Shown here one piece after another: positions 1 through 5,554 of a stretch of DNA of 6,963 nucleotides. The notes below the pieces were generated by a model that saw only the letters and a list, made by a program, of their open reading frames with translations, did not search any database and was not told the origin of the DNA. Source of the stretch: an uncultured Collinsella sp. (GTDB lineage: Bacteria; Actinomycetota; Coriobacteriia; Coriobacteriales; Coriobacteriaceae); assembly GCA_958418185.1 (NCBI GenBank), contig CATZEP010000068.1:1-6963 (forward strand). Direction: 5' to 3'. Position 1 is the first letter of the stretch, and each line of letters begins with the position of its first letter. The translations under genes and the position numbers were made by a program.

Positions 1-90
1 AATAGCAGATAAATGGCCATACTTAAATCGATTCATAGGGCTGAATTGCCCTGAATCCGCAACCTACGCAACCGTTCATACCTAAAAATC

Positions 91-110
91 AGCCGTTCAC
101 CCGAGCGGCT
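91..110 (-). terminator. Possible weak terminator after the TetR-like gene
   Basis: A short inverted repeat (AGCCG / CGGCT, 5 bp, 10-nt loop) overlaps the stop codon of the TetR-like gene. On the minus strand it is followed by GATTTTTAGG. On the plus strand it is followed by TTTT, so it could act in either direction. The stem is short and the loop large, so the call is tentative. Nothing else is recognisable in positions 1-90. Confidence 0.3.
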
Positions 111-714
111 TTTCAAAATCGGGGATGCGTGGGTGCCAGTGGCGTGACGCATCGTCGACAAACAGCGGCGCATAGAACATGCGATTGAGCGCGGCAGCAA
201 CGGTGCGCGCTTCCAAATCGGGACGGACCTCGAGCCAATACTGGACAAGGTTGTGATGTCCCGCGAGCGCAAAGGCCAGATACAGGTCAAGATCGGTCTC
301 GTCAGAAAATGTTGAGCGCAGACGGTCGCGAAAATACTCATGCATGAAAACCGTAGCCTTATGCGTGAACACGGGGTCCCCGTTTTCGCTGTTGAGCGCG
401 AGCACCTTCGAACGATTGCGCTGTAGAATCTCCATACGCCTGATCATCGTCGGCGTCGGATCGAGCTGAGCGTCACCAAAGCGCGCCTCAAGGGCAACGT
501 CGTTAATATCTTGCATATTGTGGAGCAGATCGTCCTCAAATCGCTTAACAACGTCGTCGACAGAACGATAGCAGCGGTAAAACGTCGATTTCGAGGTGTG
601 CGCGAGCCTCAGTACATCGGTCACCTCGATCGCCTGCACCGGTGTCGTCCCCATAAGCTCAAAGACGGCATCCTCGATGCGGGCGCTGATATCGTTCTTT
701 GCATCTAGCGGCAT
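97..714 (-). CDS. TetR/AcrR-like transcriptional regulator
   Basis: This 205-aa protein has the size and layout of a TetR-family repressor. A helical N-terminal DNA-binding region occupies roughly residues 8-55, with a helix-turn-helix around 28-49. Its recognition segment TSKSTFYRCYR (40-50) matches the usual TetR pattern S-xx-TFYR-x-Y/F. The rest is a helical ligand/dimer domain with no family-specific motif I recognise, so the effector is unknown. I chose the ATG at 714 because GGGGAG (721-726) sits 6 nt upstream. A TTG at 735 would add 7 residues but lacks such a site. The gene begins 27 bp after the stop of the phosphopantetheinyl transferase gene on the same strand, so the two are probably co-transcribed. 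It may control that transferase, itself, or an unlinked efflux or lipid gene; the sequence does not decide. Confidence 0.85.
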   Translation of the reverse strand: MPLDAKNDISARIEDAVFELMGTTPVQAIEVTDVLRLAHTSKSTFYRCYRSVDDVVKRFEDDLLHNMQDINDVALEARFGDAQLDPTPTMIRRMEILQRNRSKVLALNSENGDPVFTHKATVFMHEYFRDRLRSTFSDETDLDLYLAFALAGHHNLVQYWLEVRPDLEARTVAAALNRMFYAPLFVDDASRHWHPRIPDFEKPLG

Positions 715-741
715 AACGGTCTCCCCTGTTGGCAATCAGCC

Positions 742-1380
742 CTATCCTACATGAAAGATATGCTCTTTGAGGACGATTTGGGGCACGAAGTGCGCGGCAC
801 ACGAGATGACGCTTCCATCGTATTCGGTGAACGAAACGTTCCAGCCGTCGGGCAGTCCGTCCTTGCTGGGATCAACCGAAAAACCGCTCCCCTGCGCTTT
901 GAGAACGGCTTCGATGCGTGTCCATACCTGGCACATGCGACGACAACGCTCCCGCTGATTACCTGCGGCGTCAATCCATGCACGTTCCTCGGTGGTTGCC
1001 ATTCGACTAACCGCCAGAGGCGATACCTCATCCATCAACTCAATGTCTACGCCTATAGGCCCTCCAGATAACTGAGCGGCCTCAGAAACAGCAAGAACGA
1101 CCGTACCGGCGGCATGCGAAATCGAAATAGAAGGGGCATTGGCATCTGCAAGTTCAGGTTTACCAAACGAAGAGCGCACAAGCTGGACGTCCTCGTAGAC
1201 ACCCAAAACGTCACGAAGAAGCGCACCCACACCGGCAGCTTCTCGACGAGCAGAAAGCGGAAGGTCATCGTCTAGGGCGCGAGCGGCATAATGAGGCGCC
1301 ATCCGCGCAAGATCGACGATCGCACAGGGGTCAACCATGGAAACGCGGGCGACATGCACGGTTATGATCAAAATAATCAT
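742..1380 (-). CDS. Sfp-type 4'-phosphopantetheinyl transferase
   Basis: The product transfers 4'-phosphopantetheine from CoA to a serine of an acyl or peptidyl carrier protein in the cytosol. In the 212-aa form the family motifs appear in order: FGKPEL (72-77), ISISHA (85-90), GVDIEL (110-115, with the Mg-binding pair D112 and E114) and WTRIEAVLKAQGSGF (153-167, with E157 and K161 equivalent to Sfp E151 and K155). All catalytic residues are present, so the enzyme should be active. Length fits the Sfp/EntD class rather than the roughly 120-aa AcpS class. The start is uncertain. GGGGAG (1381-1386) touches the ATG at 1380 with no spacing but is 9 nt from an in-frame TTG at 1371, giving a 209-aa form. 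Upstream in-frame codons up to 1479 lack protein-like conservation. No carrier-protein, NRPS or PKS gene is in the window, so the substrate is unknown. A TetR-like gene follows 27 bp downstream. Confidence 0.9.
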   Translation of the reverse strand: MIILIITVHVARVSMVDPCAIVDLARMAPHYAARALDDDLPLSARREAAGVGALLRDVLGVYEDVQLVRSSFGKPELADANAPSISISHAAGTVVLAVSEAAQLSGGPIGVDIELMDEVSPLAVSRMATTEERAWIDAAGNQRERCRRMCQVWTRIEAVLKAQGSGFSVDPSKDGLPDGWNVSFTEYDGSVISCAAHFVPQIVLKEHIFHVG

Positions 1381-1486
1381 CTCCCCACGAAACCAAAAGG
1401 CAAATGATGGCAGATTATGCTGGACAGCAATTGCGCTGTGATAAAGCGACCGTTGTCGATAATTTGATGGCATACGCACTTATAGC

Positions 1487-1517
1487 AAAACAGTCCAGAA
1501 GCAAAGCCTCTGGACTG
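1487..1517 (-). terminator. Intrinsic terminator of the tRNA-Gly/tRNA-Val unit
   Basis: A perfect 9-bp stem (CAGTCCAGA 1491-1499 with TCTGGACTG 1509-1517) is followed on the minus strand by TTTTGC. It lies 8 bp after the CCA end of tRNA-Val and separates the tRNA unit from the phosphopantetheinyl transferase gene. That gene then needs its own promoter in 1381-1486; I see no convincing -35/-10 pair there. Confidence 0.75.
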
Positions 1518-1525
1518 CGAACATT

Positions 1526-1600
1526 TGGTGGGCGTTAGAAGATTTGAACTTCTGACCTCTTCCGTGTCAGGGAAGCGCTCTCCCCCTGAGCTAAACGCCC
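1526..1600 (-). tRNA. tRNA-Val(GAC)
   Basis: A 75-nt cloverleaf with encoded CCA. The acceptor stem is GGGCGTT/AACGCCC, D stem GCTC/GAGC, anticodon stem CTTCC/GGAAG and T stem AGAAG/CTTCT with T loop TTCAAAT. The anticodon loop is CTGACAC, giving anticodon GAC, which reads valine GUC (and GUU by wobble). It lies 3 bp downstream of tRNA-Gly and is probably processed from the same transcript. Confidence 0.97.
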
Positions 1601-1603
1601 AAA

Positions 1604-1679
1604 TGGAGCGGACAACGGGGCTCGAACCCGCGACCCCAACCTTGGCAAGGTTGTGCTCTACCAACTGAGCCATGTCCGC
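1604..1679 (-). tRNA. tRNA-Gly(GCC)
   Basis: A 76-nt cloverleaf with encoded CCA. The acceptor stem is GCGGACA/TGTCCGC, D stem GCTC/GAGC, anticodon stem CAACC/GGTTG and T stem GCGGG/CCCGT (last pair G-T) with loop TTCGAGC. The anticodon loop TTGCCAA gives GCC, reading glycine GGC and GGU. It is the promoter-proximal member of the Gly-Val pair. Confidence 0.97.
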
Positions 1680-1691
1680 TTGCGGGTTATT

Positions 1692-1739
1692 AATTTACGC
1701 GAGTTATCCAAAAGACGCAAGTACTTTTTTCAAAAAAGT
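1692..1739 (-). promoter_or_regulatory. tRNA-Gly/Val promoter with A/T palindrome
   Basis: On the minus strand a 17-nt palindrome (ACTTTTTT, one base, AAAAAAGT; 1723-1739) is followed after 2 nt by a -35-like TTGCGT (1715-1720), a 17-bp spacer and a -10-like TAAATT (1692-1697). That would place the transcription start a few bases before tRNA-Gly. The same palindrome, 2-nt gap and TTGCG occur upstream of tRNA-Leu, which supports a promoter role. The A/T tract could act as an UP element. Positions 1740-1784, between it and the STAS gene, hold only short GC palindromes and no clear terminator. Confidence 0.65.
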
Positions 1740-1784
1740 TGCCGGCCGCGTGTTCTTGATGGCTAAACGCGCTAAAGCGATTGG

Positions 1785-2531
1785 CTAGGCACGCGATTCC
1801 AGTGCTCCGCTAAATAGCTTCACCATCTGCACGCGCGTGCCGGTGCCGTCTGTGCGACGAGCAACCTCCACGTTATCGACAAGCATACGCATAAGCTTGA
1901 TACCACGGCCGCGTTCCTCAGATGCGACCGGTTCGCTCGCTCCATCGATAGAATAGCCGGCACCCCGATCAAGCACCTCAACCACGACGCGATCGCCATA
2001 GGCCTGAACCGTCAGGACGCACCCGATACCGCCCGCATGGTCATAGGCATTACCCAGCGCCTCCCCCGACGCCAACGCGACATCGTAGCGCTCGTCGCGG
2101 CGCAACGGAAGCGATTCAAGGAGTTCGGCGATGCGATGTCGATAGTATGGAAGATTCTCGATACCCTGTCGGACCTCGACGCTCTTGCTCCATCGTGGCA
2201 ACTCTCCCACCGGAATAGCGGGAATCGACTCACGCGCCGGACCCGCAACATGAAGGATGTCGACAAGTCGGGCAATCTCCAAAAAGCGAATGACCTCATC
2301 GGAGGCGTTAACGAGCGAAAGCAGGCCCTCTCGCCTCATGAGCTCTCTGGCACGTGTAAGCAAAAACGCCAAACCCGTCGAGTCGATAAAGCCCACGGCC
2401 TGGCAATTGATGACAACGCGACGCACGCCCCGGTCGATCAGATTATCCAACCGTGGACGCAGCACGGACACCGAGGCGATGTCGACATCACCCGGTGGCG
2501 TCAAAACCGCTATGTCATTCCACTCATTCAT
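1785..2531 (-). CDS. STAS-HATPase fusion: anti-sigma antagonist joined to anti-sigma kinase-like domain
   Basis: This 248-aa cytosolic protein joins two partner-switching modules that are normally separate. Residues 5-95 form a STAS domain (RsbV/SpoIIAA type) with DSTG at 50-53; S51 is the expected phosphorylation site. After a linker of about 25 residues, 118-240 form a GHKL/HATPase_c domain (RsbW/SpoIIAB type). It has N box GEALGNAYDHA (156-166, with E157 as putative catalytic base, N161 for Mg and H165), G1 box DRGAG (188-192), G2 box GRGIKLM (208-214) and GTRV (231-234). All ATP-binding residues appear intact, so kinase activity is plausible, in cis or in trans. I chose ATG 2531, which has GGGGAA 10 nt upstream; a TTG at 2549 is the alternative. 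The gene follows the PP2C phosphatase by 81 bp, so the pair looks like one regulatory unit. The target sigma factor or other partner is not in the window. Confidence 0.88.
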   Translation of the reverse strand: MNEWNDIAVLTPPGDVDIASVSVLRPRLDNLIDRGVRRVVINCQAVGFIDSTGLAFLLTRARELMRREGLLSLVNASDEVIRFLEIARLVDILHVAGPARESIPAIPVGELPRWSKSVEVRQGIENLPYYRHRIAELLESLPLRRDERYDVALASGEALGNAYDHAGGIGCVLTVQAYGDRVVVEVLDRGAGYSIDGASEPVASEERGRGIKLMRMLVDNVEVARRTDGTGTRVQMVKLFSGALESRA

Positions 2532-2612
2532 ACGACCATGGTTCCCCAAAAGAGCTCGCTCGATGCATACATATCTGCAGCTGCGCAGATTTTGCCCGTC
2601 AAGTATCGCGGT

Positions 2613-4958
2613 CTACGATCGACCCCGTAAAAACTCAAGGGAAACCAGCGCAATGTCATCGTCCAGCGCCGACTCGGTAAAGCGGTCAAGCTCTCCCAAG
2701 ACCTTACCGCAGATTCCCGATACACCCTCACCCGAGACAGAGAGCAAAAGGTCACGAAGGCGCTGCTCGCCAAAGAAAGCACCCGAGCGATCACGTGCTT
2801 CGATTGCTCCGTCGGTATACATGAATAGCATGTCACCAGGAGCGAACGTAAACACGCCTGTCTCGTACACCATGCTCTCAAAGGCACCGATCACGCCCGA
2901 TTGGCACCCAAGGAGCTCCACTTCTCCCCCTCGGGTTTCTCCGCCGCCAAGCGGCGTCGACGACGGTCTAATGACCATAGTGGGAGGATGTCCCGCAGAG
3001 CAGTAGGTAGCGCGACCCGCTTTAAGATCAATCTTGGCGATAAACGCCGTCACGAACGTCTCGACCCTCGAAAAGCCCATGAGCATGCTATTGAGCGAGC
3101 GGGCCATACGGGCGGGCCCCGCACCCTCCCAGGCATAGGCCGTCAGCGCCGTCTTGACGAGCGCCGACATCGACGCCGCCTCGATACCTTTGCCGGATAC
3201 ATCGCCCAAAATCATAACGGCGCAATCGTCGGGAAGACGGACGAGCGTATAAAAGTCGCCGCCGACCAACGCCGAATTCGTTGCCGAAAGGTATACCGAA
3301 TCGGTCGCGATACCCGGAACGTCACCAAGCGAATTTCTCATGCCAATCTGGAGAGTCTGAGCGATATGGCGCTCCTCGCGCTTTTGAGATTCGCCTTCGT
3401 AGATCAATTCAAAGTCATGCGCCAAGTGCACCAAGTAGTCATATTCAAGGTCATCAATCGGCTCTTGACTACCGTCACGAAGCAGCAGCGCGCGCGTCGC
3501 CGGGCCTTTCGCAACAGAAGCAGGAACGATCGCGTCGCTGCTGTGCCTGCCATCACTCTCAGAGCGCGGGCGCCCCGCCTCGATGCCAGTGTCGACGTAG
3601 AGACCCTGGCAAGGCAGACCATGCGCCCTAAGCCAGCCTCCCATAGGCATCGATTCGTCAACGCGAGTTATACGGACGTGTTTAAGGTCCTCGGCGCTCG
3701 TACCGCCCAAAACAGATGCCTCAAAGCCATCAGGGCCAGCCCCCAGACGTGCCGCTGGCGCCGTCGTGGAAAAGAAAAGCTTCTCGGGATCGTCCGGCAA
3801 AGCAACGCGACTGCCGCCTTCGAAATCTATGACGTAAGAGTCCAGACTGGCGTCATACTCAACAGGGCAAAAATGGCAGTTGAGCATATTGCAAATCTCG
3901 GACGATACCGCCTGGGTAGCCGCGGCGGAATCGTCTAGAAAGGTAAACAACTCATCACGTAAGACATTGAGCGAGCGGCCGAGCTCGGCCGTGCGACGAG
4001 AGCGAAGGCTCGATGCCATGCCGACCAGCTGGATAGACAGGTAATCGCAAATGACCTCGAGTACATTAACGTCATAGGAGAGCGGTGCCTGAGGGCGCTT
4101 CCAACCAACTTCCAGCACGCCAAGGATCTGCGTACCGTAAAAAACGGGAAGACAGATCTCGCTGCGGTACGGAGGCATATCCTGCACGCGCAACAGGTGC
4201 TTAGAACGATTGTCCAGGTCCATGAACATACCGGAAGCAGCCCTATCACCCTCAAGGTCCTGTTGAATCGACAAGCGACAGGCACGCGACTCGCGAAGAA
4301 CATACGTCGGAATGCCAGCGCCATACGGCAAAAACTCGGGCAGGTAGCTGTCGTGCAGCTCCTTGGAGACACCGCGAAGCTTAAAACCGCCGCTCTCAGA
4401 AAAATAGATAGCGGCACCCGAAGCATCGAGCGTTCCTACAAGCTGGTTCAAAACGATATCTAACAAACTGGGCAGCTCATCGGAGCCCACCGTGCTCATA
4501 ATGACCGACAATGTACCCGAGAGACGCTTATTCGCCACTCTAAGCTCCGAAAGCGCACGCTTGAGCTGACGGTCGTGCGAATACTGTTCTTCGATGCTAT
4601 GGAGTGCCACCAGAACGCGCGGCGCACGGCGGCCAAAGATTCGAGGCGGCGTAACCGAGCCGGCACAAACCAGGACGGGAATAAACGATCCGTCACTTAA
4701 CTTGAGCATCAACTCGCTCTTTGTTCCATTGGTCTCAAAAGGAAGCCGATGCTCTGTCGCGCGTTCAAAAGCCGATGAGTACAAGAGGTCTTTAACGTCC
4801 CCGTTGATCACATCGGAACGCTCCTCGCATATCAAGTCGAGCAAGCGATTATTTACATGCAAAATGGTTCCGTCGAGCTCGCAGATAATGACAGCATCGC
4901 TCGTGATCTCGACCAATTGGGCAACGTCCGCCCACTCATTGCGCTCAAGCGTTTCCAT
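2613..4958 (-). CDS. PAS-GAF-GAF-PP2C phosphatase (RsbU/SpoIIE type)
   Basis: This 781-aa protein probably dephosphorylates a phosphoserine STAS protein in a partner-switching pathway; the STAS-HATPase product encoded next is the obvious candidate. Domains in order: PAS (about 10-122), a helical linker (123-150), GAF (about 150-317), a weaker GAF-like region (about 330-521), then a PPM/PP2C SpoIIE domain (about 525-778). The phosphatase motifs are complete: VGGDFY (565-570, D568), GDVSGKG (585-591, D586), CSAGHPP (653-659), YTDG (714-717, D716) and DDDIALV (766-772). No membrane segment is visible, unlike SpoIIE of Bacillus, so sensing should be cytosolic. The second sensor region carries clustered cysteines (C356, C361, C364). 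The ATG at 4958 is preferred because GGTGAGG (4965-4971) lies 6 nt upstream; a GTG at 4970 is the alternative. The gene starts 26 bp after the tRNA-Leu terminator, which leaves little room for a separate promoter. Confidence 0.93.
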   Translation of the reverse strand: METLERNEWADVAQLVEITSDAVIICELDGTILHVNNRLLDLICEERSDVINGDVKDLLYSSAFERATEHRLPFETNGTKSELMLKLSDGSFIPVLVCAGSVTPPRIFGRRAPRVLVALHSIEEQYSHDRQLKRALSELRVANKRLSGTLSVIMSTVGSDELPSLLDIVLNQLVGTLDASGAAIYFSESGGFKLRGVSKELHDSYLPEFLPYGAGIPTYVLRESRACRLSIQQDLEGDRAASGMFMDLDNRSKHLLRVQDMPPYRSEICLPVFYGTQILGVLEVGWKRPQAPLSYDVNVLEVICDYLSIQLVGMASSLRSRRTAELGRSLNVLRDELFTFLDDSAAATQAVSSEICNMLNCHFCPVEYDASLDSYVIDFEGGSRVALPDDPEKLFFSTTAPAARLGAGPDGFEASVLGGTSAEDLKHVRITRVDESMPMGGWLRAHGLPCQGLYVDTGIEAGRPRSESDGRHSSDAIVPASVAKGPATRALLLRDGSQEPIDDLEYDYLVHLAHDFELIYEGESQKREERHIAQTLQIGMRNSLGDVPGIATDSVYLSATNSALVGGDFYTLVRLPDDCAVMILGDVSGKGIEAASMSALVKTALTAYAWEGAGPARMARSLNSMLMGFSRVETFVTAFIAKIDLKAGRATYCSAGHPPTMVIRPSSTPLGGGETRGGEVELLGCQSGVIGAFESMVYETGVFTFAPGDMLFMYTDGAIEARDRSGAFFGEQRLRDLLLSVSGEGVSGICGKVLGELDRFTESALDDDIALVSLEFLRGRS

Positions 4959-4983
4959 CGTGAACCTCACCGTCTATCGGTAA

Positions 4984-5007
4984 CAAAAAAGCCTCCGAAG
5001 AGGCTTC
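4984..5007 (-). terminator. Intrinsic terminator after tRNA-Leu
   Basis: On the minus strand AAGCCTC, a TTCG tetraloop and GAGGCTT form a 7-bp stem (4989-5006) followed by a run of Ts (4985-4990 as As on the plus strand). It is 11 bp past the CCA end of tRNA-Leu. It lies between that tRNA and the PP2C phosphatase gene, so it may set how much tRNA transcription runs on into that gene. Confidence 0.9.
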
Positions 5008-5017
5008 TCAAATGCGA

Positions 5018-5107
5018 TGGTGTCGGAGGCGGGACTTGAACCCGCATGACCAAAAAGCGGTCACTAGCACCTCAAGCTAGCGCGTCTGCCAATTCCGCCA
5101 CTCCGAC
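5018..5107 (-). tRNA. tRNA-Leu(GAG)
   Basis: A 90-nt class II tRNA with encoded CCA. The acceptor stem is GTCGGAG/CTCCGAC, anticodon stem CTAGC/GCTAG, anticodon loop TTGAGGT (anticodon GAG, reading leucine CUC/CUU), a long variable arm with a GACC/GGTC stem, and T stem GCGGG/CCCGC with loop TTCAAGT. The long variable arm is as expected for leucine. Confidence 0.97.
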
Positions 5108-5137
5108 ATGCTATGTTGTTGATTCGCGGTTCGTTTT

Positions 5138-5157
5138 GTTGAACCCGCGCGTTCAAC
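5138..5157 (-). other. Leader hairpin between promoter and tRNA-Leu
   Basis: A perfect 7-bp inverted repeat (GTTGAAC 5138-5144, GTTCAAC 5151-5157) with a 6-nt GC-rich loop lies in the roughly 50-nt transcribed leader upstream of tRNA-Leu. There is no T tract in the direction of transcription, so it does not look like a terminator. It could be a processing signal for the tRNA precursor. Confidence 0.4.
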
Positions 5158-5164
5158 GAGGAAG

Positions 5165-5213
5165 ATAATAACCTATGTTTCGAGAACTGCGCAAGCACTT
5201 TTTTGAAAAAAGT
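5165..5213 (-). promoter_or_regulatory. tRNA-Leu promoter with A/T palindrome
   Basis: On the minus strand the palindrome ACTTTTTT, one base, AAAAAAGT (5197-5213) is followed after 2 nt by -35-like TTGCGC (5189-5194) and, 17-18 bp further, by a -10-like TATTAT or TTATTA (5165-5171). The block matches the one upstream of tRNA-Gly over about 26 nt with only two or three differences, one being the central base of the palindrome. The start point would lie near 5158, leaving a leader of about 50 nt before the tRNA. Confidence 0.65.
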
Positions 5214-5251
5214 TTACGAATTTGTAAATGCACTGGTAGACGCTTATGTTC

Positions 5252-5379
5252 GGGCCGGAACGGGGTCAGCTTCCCAACGCGTCCTCGGGCATGCGGTACA
5301 TTTTGATTCGCGCTTCGCGCTACAAAATGTACCGCCCCCTGCGGAATGCGTTGGGAAGCTGACCCCGTTCCGGCCCTAC
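5252..5379 (+). repeat. Large hairpin element 1 with 29-bp perfect arms
   Basis: The outer arms 5252-5280 and 5348-5376 are perfect inverted repeats of 29 bp, beginning GGGCC. Inside lie 12-nt segments 5281-5292 (GTCCTCGGGCAT) and 5336-5347 (CCCCTGCGGAAT), then an inner 13-bp stem (5293-5305 with 5323-5335) around a short GC-rich loop. The element is followed by TAC/TACGT, which on the other strand reads CGTAGGGCC. The arms contain GGGGTCAG. It lies 38 bp upstream of the tRNA-Leu promoter palindrome. It shares its core and end sequence with the element at 5555-5684, so it is one copy of a family rather than a lone palindrome. Similar-looking short reading frames on both strands here come only from the palindrome. 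Confidence 0.9.
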
Positions 5380-5437
5380 GTCCACGTACTCCATGCACCG
5401 TTCTCAAACATGTTCTGAGAGCTGATATAAATTTGGT

Positions 5438-5456
5438 GGCTCGGCTTTGCCGAGCC
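5438..5456. repeat. GC-rich hairpin (8-bp stem)
   Basis: GGCTCGGC and GCCGAGCC form a perfect 8-bp stem around a TTT loop. No T tract follows on either strand, so a terminator role is not supported. It is the first of two simple hairpins in the spacer between the two large elements. Confidence 0.7.
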
Positions 5457-5464
5457 CTTATATG

Positions 5465-5494
5465 GGGAGGCCGGAGCTAAAGCTCCGGCCTCCC
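5465..5494. repeat. GC-rich hairpin (13-bp stem)
   Basis: A perfect 13-bp stem (5465-5477 with 5482-5494) around a TAAA loop, 8 bp from the previous hairpin. No T tract follows on either strand. The remaining spacer (5380-5437 and 5495-5554) has no gene or strong signal that I can recognise. Confidence 0.75.
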
Positions 5495-5554
5495 ACAATT
5501 TCCTATCAGATTATGTGAGCGATCTGGGAATCGCACTCCCCCTGCCGAGTTAAC

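Noticed and set aside
1377..1673. Minus-strand open frame of 98 codons
   Set aside because: It runs through both tRNA genes and the terminator, so it is not coding.
2257..3006. Plus-strand open frame of about 249 codons across the STAS/phosphatase junction
   Set aside because: Low-complexity Ser/Arg/Pro-rich translation with no domain; antisense to two well-supported genes.
2901..3938. Long plus-strand open frame (about 345 codons) opposite the PP2C phosphatase gene
   Set aside because: It lies wholly antisense to a gene with intact catalytic motifs, its translation is rich in Arg/His/Ala with no recognisable domain, and open antisense frames are common in GC-rich coding DNA.
5018..5107. 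tRNA-Leu 3' end as an integration (att) site
   Set aside because: I found no repeat of the tRNA 3' end elsewhere in the window and no integrase gene.
5138..5157. Leader hairpin as a T-box or attenuator for tRNA-Leu
   Set aside because: It is a simple 7-bp stem with no T-box core, no specifier structure and no T tract.
5153..5418. Short open frames on both strands with similar peptides
   Set aside because: The resemblance is produced by the palindromic DNA of hairpin element 1, which reads alike on both strands. There is no good ribosome binding site, and one frame runs through the tRNA-Leu promoter.
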